A stretch of 35,700 bases of DNA from RGIG5579 sp045531235 (GCA_045531235.1 JAZSDQ010000053.1:1-35700), one strand, 5' to 3'; shown: positions 8,680-17,071, counted from the first letter of the stretch. Notes: generated by a model not told the origin, from the sequence alone. A program made the numbers and translations.

Positions 8680-10122
8680 TCAGCACGTAACCTCGCCTTC
8701 AGGAGCCATATCCGGTGTGGTAGGCGTAGGCACCTGCATGGAAGGCACCGAAATTTCGGAAAGGGCATCTATATTCATGGAATATTGCCCTTCAAAACTC
8801 GCGCCGTTACCGTTGGAGCCTGTAAAGCTTCCTTCCACGGAATAGGAAAGCGCTGTCAGGCAAAGATCGCGGCTGATGAGGAAAGTTCCCTCAAGATCAA
8901 CGAAAGATACGTTTTTCTCTGCGGTGATGCCTGCTTCGGGAAATGCCGCCAGGCGCTTCTCCATCCACTTTTCTTTCGCTTCGTCTTTCAAGGTGAAAGT
9001 TACGCTGTAGCCTACGCTGTCCTCCGTCATTTTTATGGATTTCAGATCGGAGACCGACGGCAAAAATTCCGCCAACGCATCGGGCCACGGCAAGGATATT
9101 TCACTCGTTTCATTTTCCTCAAGGAGATTTGCCGTCACCACGTCGTAACGATTCTCCTTTTGCACGCCGCCGGCAATGTGTTTCTGATAAAAGAGGCTTT
9201 CCAAGTCCTTTTTCGGAACGGTCTTCAGGCTTTGTCTTGTTTGATAAGCAAGGGGCAGTTTATCTTCCCCCACGGTCTGATACGCGGTGATTTCTTCGTG
9301 GAAGCCGTAAGAATCTTCTCCTGCAAGCAAGCTGTTTGAAGAAACGAAGGTTGCCTGCACGTCACTTTTCTTTTGCAATGCCGAAACGGCAGAGGTGATC
9401 ATATCCGGAAGGCGAATATCCCCCAAAGGAATATACCCCTCAACATTTTCCGGCTTTTGGATTTCAATGTCTCCGTCGCGGTAACGCTTCAACGTGGTTT
9501 TTACGGTAAAGCTTTCTTTTTCATCCCCCGTTTTTCCCTCAACAACAAAGCTTTCTTCCTTGATCACGCCTTCCTCGTCAAGGGTACATTCTCCCGTCAA
9601 AGCGGAAGGAACAAAGCCTGTCTGAAAAGAGGCAAAAGAGGAAAGAATATCTTCCTTTTGAATTTCATAGCTTAAAACAAGCTCTTTTTTATCTGCTTTG
9701 GAAAGATTTTCTTCCCCAAAGGAACCGATAGGAAAGAAATATTCTTCCATATACTCGCGGAATACCCGCGCCGTAGAGGGCGCGGAAAAAGCGCCGTCGG
9801 CATTTTTCAGATACGCGGTATTTTCATAAAAATACAGCTTTTCATTTTCGGAAACGCGGGAATAGCGGAAGCCGTCGTAGCCCTCGCGAATACGAACGGT
9901 ATTTACCGTAAAGCTTTCCCCTTTTCCGTCTGTCACTACCGTTTCAAATTCCCCACTGACAAAGCCCTCATTTTTTTCACAGCCGAGAGCGTATAATTCT
10001 TTTGCGGAAAGGCGGGAGATATCCTCCCCTTTTTCTTCTTCCGTTTTGAATTCCGGTTCTGCGCAAGCCGTCAGGGAAAAAAGCGTGATTGCCGCAAGCA
10101 ATATGGAAACAATCTTTTTCAT
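8680..10122 (-). CDS. Lipoprotein of unknown function
   Basis: 480 residues from MKKIVSILLAAITLFSLTAC; the lipobox LTAC puts the acylated Cys at position 20, so the mature protein is held on the outer face of the membrane. Start chosen for AAAGGA upstream and the intact signal peptide; the longer reading frame overlaps the serine dehydratase gene. The mature part is strand-rich, with many Glu/Lys and repeated patterns such as sequential Y-x-x-T strands, somewhat like LolA/LppX-type sheets, but I cannot assign a family. It lies 16 bases after the dehydratase stop and 25 bases before the single-span exported protein, with which it probably works. Confidence 0.82.
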   Translation of the reverse strand: MKKIVSILLAAITLFSLTACAEPEFKTEEEKGEDISRLSAKELYALGCEKNEGFVSGEFETVVTDGKGESFTVNTVRIREGYDGFRYSRVSENEKLYFYENTAYLKNADGAFSAPSTARVFREYMEEYFFPIGSFGEENLSKADKKELVLSYEIQKEDILSSFASFQTGFVPSALTGECTLDEEGVIKEESFVVEGKTGDEKESFTVKTTLKRYRDGDIEIQKPENVEGYIPLGDIRLPDMITSAVSALQKKSDVQATFVSSNSLLAGEDSYGFHEEITAYQTVGEDKLPLAYQTRQSLKTVPKKDLESLFYQKHIAGGVQKENRYDVVTANLLEENETSEISLPWPDALAEFLPSVSDLKSIKMTEDSVGYSVTFTLKDEAKEKWMEKRLAAFPEAGITAEKNVSFVDLEGTFLISRDLCLTALSYSVEGSFTGSNGNGASFEGQYSMNIDALSEISVPSMQVPTPTTPDMAPEGEVTC

Positions 10123-10138
10123 ATTCCGTTCCTTTCTT

Positions 10139-11566
10139 TTATACGTAGATCTTCGCAAGACCGCCTTCGCTGGTCTCGCGGTAACGGTGAGAAAGATCTC
10201 TGCCTGTTTCGTACATGGTTTTTACCACGGTATCAAAGGAGATCTTTCTGGTATCCGTCAGAAAGTTGGCAAGATTGACGGCGTTGATGGCGCGCATGGC
10301 CGCCACCGCATTTCTCTCAATGCAAGGGATCTGCACAAGGCCGCGAATGGGGTCACAGGTAAGTCCCAGGTGGTGTTCCAAAGCAACCTCGGCAGCGTAT
10401 TCGATCTGCCCGATGGCCATAGAATACATTTCACCCAAAGCCGCTGCCGCCATAGAGCAGGCGCTGCCCACCTCTGCCTGACAGCCGCACTCCGCGCCGC
10501 TGATCGATGCATTGGTTTTAATGAGATTTCCCATGAGTCCCGCCGTAGCAAGGGCGCAAAGCACGGTTTTTTCATCAAAATCACGCTTATCGCGCACATA
10601 GCGAAGCACTGCAGGCAAAATACCGCTGGAGCCGCAGGTAGGGGCAGTTACAATCTTACCGCCTGCTGCATTCTGCTCGCTGACGGCGAAAGCATAGGCG
10701 CAAACCAAACGGTTTTCTCTGGTTTCCGCATTTTCATCAATATGTCTTTGGTTGAAAAGATATTTCGCTTTTCTTTGTACGCCAAGGCCGCCGTAAAGCT
10801 CGCCGTCGGCAGAAAGTCCCGCCTCCATAGCGGCCAGCATGGCATCCCAGATCTCTTTTAAGTATTCCCAGATCTCGGGACCTTCAAAACGCTCCACGTA
10901 CTGCCAGAGGCGAAGTCTGTGCTCCTCACAGTAACGGGCGATCTCCGCAAAGGAATTGTGGGGGTAGATCCTCGGCGGCTTATATACGTCCTGACCACGG
11001 ATCTCGATACTGCCGCCGCCCACGCTGTATACTTCCCAAGCGCCAAGGCGCTTTGCACCGCGGTAGGCTTCCAGAATCAAGGTGTTGGGGTGGTAAAGCT
11101 CATCGGTCTTGATGTCAAATTCCACCTCGCACTCAACGGGATAAAAAGCATCAATGATGCAATAGTCGGTGCGGTGGCCCTTGCCCGTTTTGGCAAGAGA
11201 GCCCTGAAGAATGGCTTTAAAACGGGTAGCGTCAGGATATTTATCACGGAAAAGCCCTGCTGCCTTCGTAGGTCCCATGGTATGAGAGCTGCTGGGGCCG
11301 TGGCCGATCTTATACAGCTCACGAAGGGATTCCATTCCCTTTTCAATATTCTTTTCTTTCTTTTCTTTGATATCGTGCTTCAGGAAGAAGTCAAGATTCA
11401 CACCGAACACCGTTGCAATGGAAAGAAGCGTGTCGGTAGAGGGCATAGACTCTCCGTTTTCCCATTTGGAAACGGCACGGTTGGAAACACCCACCCGTTT
11501 TCCCAATTCCGCCTGAGAAAGCTTGTATTTTTTTCTTAAGAAACGAATTTTTTCGGAAAATTCCAT
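10139..11566 (-). CDS. sdaA: L-serine dehydratase (single chain, iron-sulfur) fused to an N-terminal XRE-type HTH
   Basis: 475 residues from the ATG at 11566 (AAGGAGGGG upstream). Residues 1-62 are a clear Cro/C1-type helix-turn-helix (LSQAELGKRVGVSNRAVSKWENG). A charged linker leads to the enzyme: beta domain from about 75 with GPSSSHTMGP (90-99), alpha domain from about 295 with TAPTCGSSGILPAV. Cys362, Cys404 and Cys415 keep the 42- and 11-residue spacing I recall for the three 4Fe-4S ligands of bacterial L-serine dehydratases; Cys370 in ACSMAA is also conserved. The tail ends GGLAKIYV and has no C-terminal Cys of the kind that occupies the cluster in some members. The reaction is L-serine to pyruvate and ammonia. 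The HTH fusion is unusual and suggests a serine-responsive or self-regulating enzyme. It heads a probable four-gene operon. Confidence 0.92.
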   Translation of the reverse strand: MEFSEKIRFLRKKYKLSQAELGKRVGVSNRAVSKWENGESMPSTDTLLSIATVFGVNLDFFLKHDIKEKKEKNIEKGMESLRELYKIGHGPSSSHTMGPTKAAGLFRDKYPDATRFKAILQGSLAKTGKGHRTDYCIIDAFYPVECEVEFDIKTDELYHPNTLILEAYRGAKRLGAWEVYSVGGGSIEIRGQDVYKPPRIYPHNSFAEIARYCEEHRLRLWQYVERFEGPEIWEYLKEIWDAMLAAMEAGLSADGELYGGLGVQRKAKYLFNQRHIDENAETRENRLVCAYAFAVSEQNAAGGKIVTAPTCGSSGILPAVLRYVRDKRDFDEKTVLCALATAGLMGNLIKTNASISGAECGCQAEVGSACSMAAAALGEMYSMAIGQIEYAAEVALEHHLGLTCDPIRGLVQIPCIERNAVAAMRAINAVNLANFLTDTRKISFDTVVKTMYETGRDLSHRYRETSEGGLAKIYV

Positions 11567-11588
11567 ATTCTCCCCTCCTTCTCTCAAA

Positions 11589-11618
11589 AGTATATCACAG
11601 CCAAAGAGTCGCTTTCAA
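11589..11618 (-). promoter_or_regulatory. Probable promoter of the serine dehydratase operon
   Basis: Minus strand TTGAAA (11613-11618), 18 bases, TATACT (11589-11594). The start would fall just upstream of the AAGGAGG site. If the HTH is autoregulatory, its operator should be within 11589-11690. Confidence 0.6.
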
Positions 11619-11699
11619 TGGACGTATTTTTCGATTCTCTGCAAAAATTCTACCATTATTAGAACTTTTAAGCAAGTGTTTTTTCATTTTTTTAAAAGA

Positions 11700-11731
11700 A
11701 AACACCCGCAAAGCGGGTGCTTTCTGTCTTT
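11700..11731 (-). terminator. Rho-independent terminator after rnfD
   Basis: Minus strand hairpin GCACCCGC, loop TTTG, GCGGGTGT followed by TTTCTTTT. It closes the rnfCD unit before the serine dehydratase promoter. Confidence 0.85.
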
Positions 11732-11746
11732 CCAAGGAAAGAAATA

Positions 11747-12769
11747 TTATTTTTTTACAGGCAAGAAGGAAAAAATCTCCTTCCACTCTCTTTTGCCGCC
11801 GTAGCTGCGAGGAACAAAAATGCGATCCAGATACCGCGCCCCAAGCCCTGCCAAAAGAACTGCAAATTTTGCCCCCTCCACAGGAGAGAGGAAGCGGCGG
11901 AACAGGAAGGTTAGAAGACCGCAAATCACACCGTATACCGCCTTGCCCACGCTCGTCACGGGGCTGGTAGAATAATCGGTGGCGAAGATCACAGCGGCAA
12001 ACACCACGCCGCCGGTAAATAATCCGGAAAGGAGGCCTGCGGCAAGCCCTGCCCCGCCGGGGAACAAAATTTCAAAAAGAGCAACCGTTCCCAAGAAACA
12101 CAGGGGAATGTGCCAGGTTACGACTCTACGCACCAAAAGGTACAAAAGTCCTGCCAGAAGAAGAATGGCAGATACCTCACCGATACCGCCGGGGAGAGTC
12201 CCCGTAAAAATTTGAGAAAGCACTCCCTCTTGAAATACACCGGTTCTCAAGCCTTCTGCAACAGCGCTGCCATCGGTCAGATTCTGTTCCAGCACCGCAG
12301 GATCCACGGAAAGAGCCACGGGACTGAATTTTGCAAAGGGTAGCGTGTGACGGGAAATCTGAGAGGAAAACGCAACGTAAAGAACGACCCGCGCCGATAG
12401 GGCGTAATTGGCGTGGATCTTCAGAATTTGGCAAAGCAAGCGTTTTACCACCACTACCGCAAAAAAGGAAGCGATGGGCACCAGCCAAAGGGATACGGAA
12501 ACAGGAAGGCACATGGCGATCAAAAAGCCCGTGATCAACGCCGAGCTGTCGGAAAGATCCACAGGCTGCCTCGTCAGCTTCTGATAAAGGGCTTCAAAGA
12601 GCAAGGAAAAGCCGATAGATAAAACTCCGATGGTCAGAGCTCGCAATCCAAAAATATAAATTCCCCAAATATAAGCAGGGAGAAGCGCAACAAACACATC
12701 CAACATCAGCGAACGGACCGTATCCGTTTTGCGGATCTGCGGAGGTTCTTCCAAAAAGAATCGATCCAT
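11747..12769 (-). CDS. rnfD: RnfD-like subunit of the Rnf ion-translocating complex
   Basis: 340 residues with about nine to ten membrane segments, the normal RnfD/NqrB layout. Family blocks visible are the N-terminal PPQIRKTDTVRSLMLDVFVALLP region, DSSALITGFLIAMCLP, the GTLPGGIGEVSAILLLAGLLYLL stretch and FATDYSTSPVT near the end. Rnf moves electrons between ferredoxin and NAD while pumping sodium ions or protons. The Thr-containing S-[SGT]-A-T motif that carries covalent FMN in RnfD should lie shortly before GTLPGGIGE. Here that stretch reads TDGSAVAEGLRTG, with Val where Thr is expected by my alignment. It starts one base after the rnfC stop, so the two are coupled. rnfG, E, A and B do not follow; a terminator does. 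Confidence 0.88.
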   Translation of the reverse strand: MDRFFLEEPPQIRKTDTVRSLMLDVFVALLPAYIWGIYIFGLRALTIGVLSIGFSLLFEALYQKLTRQPVDLSDSSALITGFLIAMCLPVSVSLWLVPIASFFAVVVVKRLLCQILKIHANYALSARVVLYVAFSSQISRHTLPFAKFSPVALSVDPAVLEQNLTDGSAVAEGLRTGVFQEGVLSQIFTGTLPGGIGEVSAILLLAGLLYLLVRRVVTWHIPLCFLGTVALFEILFPGGAGLAAGLLSGLFTGGVVFAAVIFATDYSTSPVTSVGKAVYGVICGLLTFLFRRFLSPVEGAKFAVLLAGLGARYLDRIFVPRSYGGKREWKEIFSFLPVKK

Positions 12770-12770
12770 C

Positions 12771-14090
12771 TTACTCTCCCTTTTCCTGTTCTTTCTTCCT
12801 TTGCGCTGCCACCATTTCTTTCCCTCGGCGGATATAATCCGTCACGGGGATCGCAGCAGGGCAAACGTAGGTGCAAAGCCCGCATTCATCACAAGTCATT
12901 ACCGAATAGCGCTTCAATTCCTCCACGGGTCTGGGGGCGCGGTCTTTGAAAAATGCCAAGGGCATCAGCCTCATAGGGCAAGCTCTTACACACCTTCCGC
13001 AGCGGATACAAGGTCCCTCTTCGCGGCTTTCGGAAGTCATGGCAATTACGGCAGAAATGCCTTTTACCACGGGAACGGAAGCCGTCCACTGACAAGTACC
13101 CAGCATCGGTCCGCCGGAGATCAGTTTATCGGGCTTTGCCGTAACACCGCCGCAAAATTCCAACACCTTGGAAAAAGGCGTACCCAAAGGAACCAGAATA
13201 TTATCCGGCTCTTTCACACAGTCACCGTCTACCGTCAAAGCGCGGGAAATCAAAGGCATACCTGTAACAAAGGCATTGTAAACTGCATAGCAGGTGCCTG
13301 CGTTGAAAACCACCGCTTCCACATCGATAGGAAGACCGCCCACGGGAATCTCCCGCCCCATCACCGCGCGAACGAGAAGCCGTTCTGAGCCCTGGGGATA
13401 TTTATTCTTAAATATGGCAACGCCGAAGTTTTCGCTGCCGTCTACAATATTCATCAATTTTTCCGCAGCGTCTTCTTTTTTATTATCCACTGCAAAAATA
13501 GCCTTTTCCGCGCCTACGGCATAAAGAAGGATCTTTACGCCGCCCACCACTTCTTCGGGATGCTCCAAAAGAAGACGGTGATCCACGGTAACGTAGGGCT
13601 CACATTCACAGCAGTTGATGATCACACGCTTTACCTTGCCCCGGGCAGAAGCCACCTTATACCAGGTGGGAAAAGCGCCGCCGCCCTGACCGACGATCCC
13701 TTTTTCTTTCATCTGCTCAACGAGCGCTTGGGGGGAAGCTTTGGCAATGGGCGTATCGAAAGGGCGAACCTCGGGGGAGATTTCATCCTTAAAATCATTT
13801 TCTATGGTAATACACATGCCCTCTCCATCGGGAGTGGGGCAAGAGGAAATGGCAGTCACCGTGCCGGAAAGGGAACTGTGCACGGGGCAAGAGATTCCCT
13901 CTGCCGCTTCGGCGATCTTTTGTCCTTTGAGAACTCTGTCACCCTCTTTCACAAGAGGAATTGCCGCTTCCCCGTAATGCTGCTTTAAAGGAAGCACCAC
14001 AAGATCGGGAGCAGGCGCCTTGCGAACCGGGTGAGAGGCGGTCCGTTTTTCATCGTCCATAACGACACCGCCGGGAAAGCTTAATGCCAT
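12771..14090 (-). CDS. rnfC: RnfC-like electron transport subunit
   Basis: 439 residues, the usual size for RnfC in Clostridia. Early barrel-sandwich domain (LPLKQHYGEAAIPLVKEGDRV) is followed by the Complex I 51-kDa-like domain with the NADH/FMN glycine loop GQGGGAFPTWYK, IINCCECEPYVTVDH and the SLBB-like region. Two 4Fe-4S sites lie at about 361-372 (CIRCGRCVRACP) and 400-411 (CDECGLCTYVCP). In the known complex RnfC is the peripheral NADH-oxidising or NAD-reducing subunit. The ATG has AAGGAGAA upstream and a near-consensus promoter. The gene is coupled to rnfD by a one-base gap. Confidence 0.93.
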   Translation of the reverse strand: MALSFPGGVVMDDEKRTASHPVRKAPAPDLVVLPLKQHYGEAAIPLVKEGDRVLKGQKIAEAAEGISCPVHSSLSGTVTAISSCPTPDGEGMCITIENDFKDEISPEVRPFDTPIAKASPQALVEQMKEKGIVGQGGGAFPTWYKVASARGKVKRVIINCCECEPYVTVDHRLLLEHPEEVVGGVKILLYAVGAEKAIFAVDNKKEDAAEKLMNIVDGSENFGVAIFKNKYPQGSERLLVRAVMGREIPVGGLPIDVEAVVFNAGTCYAVYNAFVTGMPLISRALTVDGDCVKEPDNILVPLGTPFSKVLEFCGGVTAKPDKLISGGPMLGTCQWTASVPVVKGISAVIAMTSESREEGPCIRCGRCVRACPMRLMPLAFFKDRAPRPVEELKRYSVMTCDECGLCTYVCPAAIPVTDYIRRGKEMVAAQRKKEQEKGE

Positions 14091-14123
14091 ACGTTTCTCC
14101 TTCGAAAATATTTCATCTTTTAT

Positions 14124-14152
14124 ATTATACCACGATTTCCGCTTGTTTTCAA
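14124..14152 (-). promoter_or_regulatory. Promoter of rnfCD
   Basis: Minus strand TTGAAA (14147-14152), 17 bases, TATAAT (14124-14129), preceded by TGG so also close to an extended -10. Confidence 0.85.
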
Positions 14153-14174
14153 TAGCAGAGTTTTTTCACTGCTA

Positions 14175-14202
14175 TAAAAAAGGCTCTGCATGGTGCAGAG
14201 CC
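14175..14202 (-). terminator. Rho-independent terminator of the DUF1836 gene
   Basis: Minus strand GGCTCTGCA and TGCAGAGCC with a short loop, followed by TTTTTT. It ends only about 20 bases upstream of the rnfC promoter. Confidence 0.9.
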
Positions 14203-14209
14203 CGGATGA

Positions 14210-14827
14210 CTATTTTTCTTCCTTGCCGCTTTTCTTCTTTTCTTTTTTCTCGGCTTTTTCTTTTTCCTTCTTTTGCTTTTCCTTTTCCTCGGCTTTTTTC
14301 TGCTTGGCTTCGGCCTTCTGCTTTTTCAGATTCCAACCGCCTTCCGCCTGGGAGAATACCGCTTCGGAATATACGATTACCGCAAAAGCCGCCGTGGCAC
14401 TTCTGACACAGTCCTCGGCAGGATCACGGAGGTCCTCTGCCTCAGGAATCGCTCTTTCAAATACAAGCTGCATGGCGCTGTCCAGAGAACGGGCAAAGAA
14501 AAGATACGCCTCTTCTTCCGTTCTGCCTGCAGTCAGATTCTCTAAAAGAAGATGAATACGGCTGAGCTGCATAAATTTTTTCAAAATGCAAACCACGTAC
14601 AGATAAGCAAGCTGCCTTCTTCCGTAGCGCTTATTCTCCGGCGGAGGGATAAGCTTCTGCTTTACGTAGTTATTGATCATCGTGGAGGTAATGACCTTTT
14701 CCCCCTCCGATGAGAACAGCGAAAGGTGCTTTTCCAGAACGCTGATCACCTGATCCATATAAAGTTCAATATCGGGAAAGTCCTCCCAACGAGGCGCGCG
14801 ATACGCCTTGTATGCCTCAAAAGCCAT
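14210..14827 (-). CDS. DUF1836 family protein with long Lys/Glu tail
   Basis: 205 residues from the ATG at 14827, chosen for AAGGAG upstream. Residues about 8-155 match the DUF1836 pattern: DIELYMDQVISVLEKHL, then ITSTMINNYVKQKLIPPP and RYGRRQLAYLYVVCILK, which looks like a MerR-type winged-helix DNA contact followed by a helical bundle. Members are common in Firmicutes and are probably regulators, but no role is established. Residues about 165-205 are an almost pure Lys/Glu/Ala helix (for example EKEKQKKEKEKAEKKEKKK), not part of the family core. The gene is divergent from the acyl-CoA ligase, sharing a 170-base intergenic region, so it may regulate it. Confidence 0.85.
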   Translation of the reverse strand: MAFEAYKAYRAPRWEDFPDIELYMDQVISVLEKHLSLFSSEGEKVITSTMINNYVKQKLIPPPENKRYGRRQLAYLYVVCILKKFMQLSRIHLLLENLTAGRTEEEAYLFFARSLDSAMQLVFERAIPEAEDLRDPAEDCVRSATAAFAVIVYSEAVFSQAEGGWNLKKQKAEAKQKKAEEKEKQKKEKEKAEKKEKKKSGKEEK

Positions 14828-14872
14828 CACATTCTCCTTGCAATTTTTCCCAAAATCTGTTATGATATCAAG

Positions 14873-14901
14873 AGCATAACATAAAAAATATGTTTCGTCA
14901 A
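14873..14901 (-). promoter_or_regulatory. Probable promoter of the DUF1836 gene
   Basis: Minus strand TTGACG (14896-14901), 17 bases, TATGCT (14873-14878). It points away from the ligase promoter at 14935-14963. Confidence 0.65.
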
Positions 14902-14934
14902 GATTTGAAAACCAAATATAAGAACACTTTGCTC

Positions 14935-14963
14935 TTGACATTGACCTTGAAATCTGATAACAT
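14935..14963 (+). promoter_or_regulatory. Promoter of the acyl-CoA ligase gene
   Basis: Consensus -35 TTGACA (14935-14940), 17 bases, weaker -10 TAACAT (14958-14963). TTGAC is repeated just inside the spacer. A strong -35 with a weak -10 often goes with control by an activator; that is inference. Confidence 0.7.
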
Positions 14964-14997
14964 AGTTTTCGAAACTAGATGAAGAAAAGGAGTTATT

Positions 14998-16683
14998 ATG
15001 TCAAAGAAATTCCCCGACTTAAATGAAGTGTCAAAAATTGAAAGACTGGTGGATATTCTCACCCAAGCGGAAGCAGAATGTCCCAACCGTATTGCCTACA
15101 AGCACAAATACGGTTCCCAAGAGGTTCAAGAAGTCACCTACCGTCAGTTCGGCCGTGATGTCCGTTCTCTCGGCTCTGCCCTTTCCAAGCTTGGCGTAGA
15201 CCGTGAGCACATTGCCATGGTGGCAGAAAACAGCTATCCCTGGATCCGCGTATATTTCACCGTTCTCTGCTCCCGCGGCGTATATCTGCCGGTAGATAAG
15301 GATCTTCCTCCCGAGGATATGCTCTACGTTCTGGAGTCCGGTGAGGCTTCCGTGGTCTTTTATTCCAAGCGCTTTGAAAGCTTTTTCAAGGAAAACAGAG
15401 AAAAGCTTCCCAAGGTTCGCTACTTTATCGGTCTGGACCGTGAGGAAGACGAAGGAGAATTCCTTTCCTTTGCAAAGCTCTGTCAGCAGGGCGCTCAGCT
15501 TCTGGAGGAAGGCTACAGCGAATATACCGACAATATGACCTCCTCCGACCCCTTTGCGCTGAAGCTTCTGGTCTACACCTCCGGTACCACGGGCATTGCC
15601 AAAGGCGTTATGCTTTCCGAGGATAACCTGGTAGGTGAGGTTTACCACGGCCTGCAGGTAGCGGATATTCTCACCGTCGGCCTTTCCGTGCTTCCCTATC
15701 ACCACACCTACGAAGCCGTCGTCGGTATTCTCGTATATCTCCACCGCCACGCCACCACCTGTATCAATGAAAGCCTTGCGGCAATTCTGAAAAACCTGAA
15801 AGGCTATCAGCCCGACTTTATTTATCTCGTTCCCGCCTTCCTGGAAATGTTTTATAAGAAGATCCGTGCTACCATGGAAGAACAGGGCAAGTGGGAAACC
15901 TTCCAAAAAGGCGCAAAAATCTCTCGCTTCCTGTTAAAAATGGGCATCGATGTTCGCAGAAAGCTTTTTGCCGCCGTGCACGAAGTATTCGGCGGAAACC
16001 TGAAGCTGATGGTCGTAGGCGCCGCGCCTCTCCGTGAAGAAGTCATTGAATTTTTCGAAACCGTGGGCGTTACCGTTTGCCAGGGCTACGGCATTACCGA
16101 ATGTGCGCCTCTGGTCAGCGTAAACCGTAACAATAAAACTGCCGATCCCAAAACCGTAGGTCGTCCCCTGCCTTGTCTGGAAGTGAAGATCGCCAATCCC
16201 GCAGAAGACGGCACGGGCGAGATCCTCGTCAAGGGCAGAACGGTTATGATGGGCTATTACAACGCCCCCGAAAAGACGGCAGAAGTGATGGAAGACGGCT
16301 GGTTCCACACCGGCGACCTGGGCTTTATCGATCACCGCGGATACCTTTCCATTACAGGCCGCTGCAAGAACCTCATCGTTTTGGATAATGGCAAGAATGT
16401 ATATCCCGAAGAGCTGGAAAATCTGATTATGAACATCCCCTACATCGCTGAAGTGGTTGTCAGAGGTGTAAAGGACGATAACGGAAAAACCGTGATCCTT
16501 GCGGAAATGTTCCTCAATAAAGACAAGGTAAAAGAAATGGGCGGCACTCCCGAGGACGGAAAGATCCTCGCCGATATCCGCACCGTGACCGCAGAGCTTC
16601 CCATGTATAAGCAGGTCACCAAAATTCAACTCCGCGATACCGAATTTGAAAAAACCACCACAAAGAAGATCAAAAGAGGATAA
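14998..16683 (+). CDS. AMP-forming acyl-CoA synthetase (long-chain fatty acid CoA ligase-like)
   Basis: 561 residues of the ANL superfamily. The phosphate loop YTSGTTGIAKGV is at about 193-204, the A5 block QGYGITECAP follows, then the hinge region HTGDLGFIDHRGYLSITGRCKNLI, and the catalytic Lys near the end in EKTTTKKIKR. These enzymes activate a carboxylic acid with ATP to an acyl-adenylate and then form the CoA thioester. The two-part layout and the FIYLVPAFLEMFYKKI region resemble the FadD15/long-chain group of gut Clostridia, often annotated as AMP-binding protein; the true acid is not readable. The start has AAAAGGAG upstream. It is monocistronic: own promoter upstream and terminator downstream. 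DUF1836 diverges from it. Confidence 0.9.
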   Translation: MSKKFPDLNEVSKIERLVDILTQAEAECPNRIAYKHKYGSQEVQEVTYRQFGRDVRSLGSALSKLGVDREHIAMVAENSYPWIRVYFTVLCSRGVYLPVDKDLPPEDMLYVLESGEASVVFYSKRFESFFKENREKLPKVRYFIGLDREEDEGEFLSFAKLCQQGAQLLEEGYSEYTDNMTSSDPFALKLLVYTSGTTGIAKGVMLSEDNLVGEVYHGLQVADILTVGLSVLPYHHTYEAVVGILVYLHRHATTCINESLAAILKNLKGYQPDFIYLVPAFLEMFYKKIRATMEEQGKWETFQKGAKISRFLLKMGIDVRRKLFAAVHEVFGGNLKLMVVGAAPLREEVIEFFETVGVTVCQGYGITECAPLVSVNRNNKTADPKTVGRPLPCLEVKIANPAEDGTGEILVKGRTVMMGYYNAPEKTAEVMEDGWFHTGDLGFIDHRGYLSITGRCKNLIVLDNGKNVYPEELENLIMNIPYIAEVVVRGVKDDNGKTVILAEMFLNKDKVKEMGGTPEDGKILADIRTVTAELPMYKQVTKIQLRDTEFEKTTTKKIKRG

Positions 16684-16684
16684 G

Positions 16685-16720
16685 AAAAAATAGCCTTTCC
16701 CACGGAAAGGCTATTTTTTT
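16685..16720 (+). terminator. Rho-independent terminator of the acyl-CoA ligase gene
   Basis: ATAGCCTTTCC with GGAAAGGCTAT around CAC, followed by seven T. It lies directly after the stop. Confidence 0.92.
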
Positions 16721-16721
16721 A

Positions 16722-16766
16722 CGTGGGGCTTTTTTGGAAAAGCCGCTCCACACCCCGAAAAACTTT
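16722..16766 (-). repeat. 45-bp dispersed repeat, inverted copy 1
   Basis: This segment is the reverse complement of 18521-18565 with one mismatch in 45 bases. It contains its own small hairpin, GGCTTTT / AAAAGCC. The two copies enclose the AbrB-like, ribbon-helix-helix and EamA genes. Confidence 0.93.
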
Positions 16767-16816
16767 ACCATTCTGTTATCATATAAGAAAATGCTCCCAC
16801 GACTGTCCGTGAAATT

Positions 16817-17053
16817 TTACATCTCCTTGGAAAGTTTACGCAAACAGGAACGGCAAAGAAAGATATTTTTATTTACGGGAACAAGCCCCTCTTCATTTTT
16901 GCAACACGCGCAATACTGCGCCGCTTTTTCCAAGATCAAAGCGCCGTCTTTCTCTGAAAACACAATTTCCGTATCCGCTTCCCATTGCAAGGCTTTCACC
17001 AGGTTTTTGGGAATGACAACCCTGCCCATAGGATCAATTTTCCGTTTCTGCAT
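16817..17053 (-). CDS. AbrB/MazE/SpoVT-family DNA-binding protein with C-terminal zinc-ribbon-like Cys pairs
   Basis: 78 residues from the ATG at 17053, chosen because GAGG sits eight bases upstream; a GTG at 17062 and ATG at 17059 are too close to it. Residues 1-45 have the swapped-hairpin pattern (RKIDPMGRVVIPKNLVKAL, then TEIVFSEKDGALILEK). The C-terminal part has CACC and CRSC pairs 16-20 residues apart, a likely zinc site. This combination is seen in small Clostridial regulators and is distinct from classical AbrB. Its own promoter (17072-17100) is overlapped by a perfect palindrome, suggesting autorepression. No toxin-like gene is next to it; the divergent gene encodes another small DNA-binding protein. 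Confidence 0.85.
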   Translation of the reverse strand: MQKRKIDPMGRVVIPKNLVKALQWEADTEIVFSEKDGALILEKAAQYCACCKNEEGLVPVNKNIFLCRSCLRKLSKEM

Positions 17054-17071
17054 TTGCATCACCTCAAGGAA

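Noticed and set aside
7221..8768. Longer start (515 residues) for the single-span exported protein
   Set aside because: The extra 38 residues overlap the lipoprotein gene and have no ribosome site, while the ATG at 8654 has AAGGAG.
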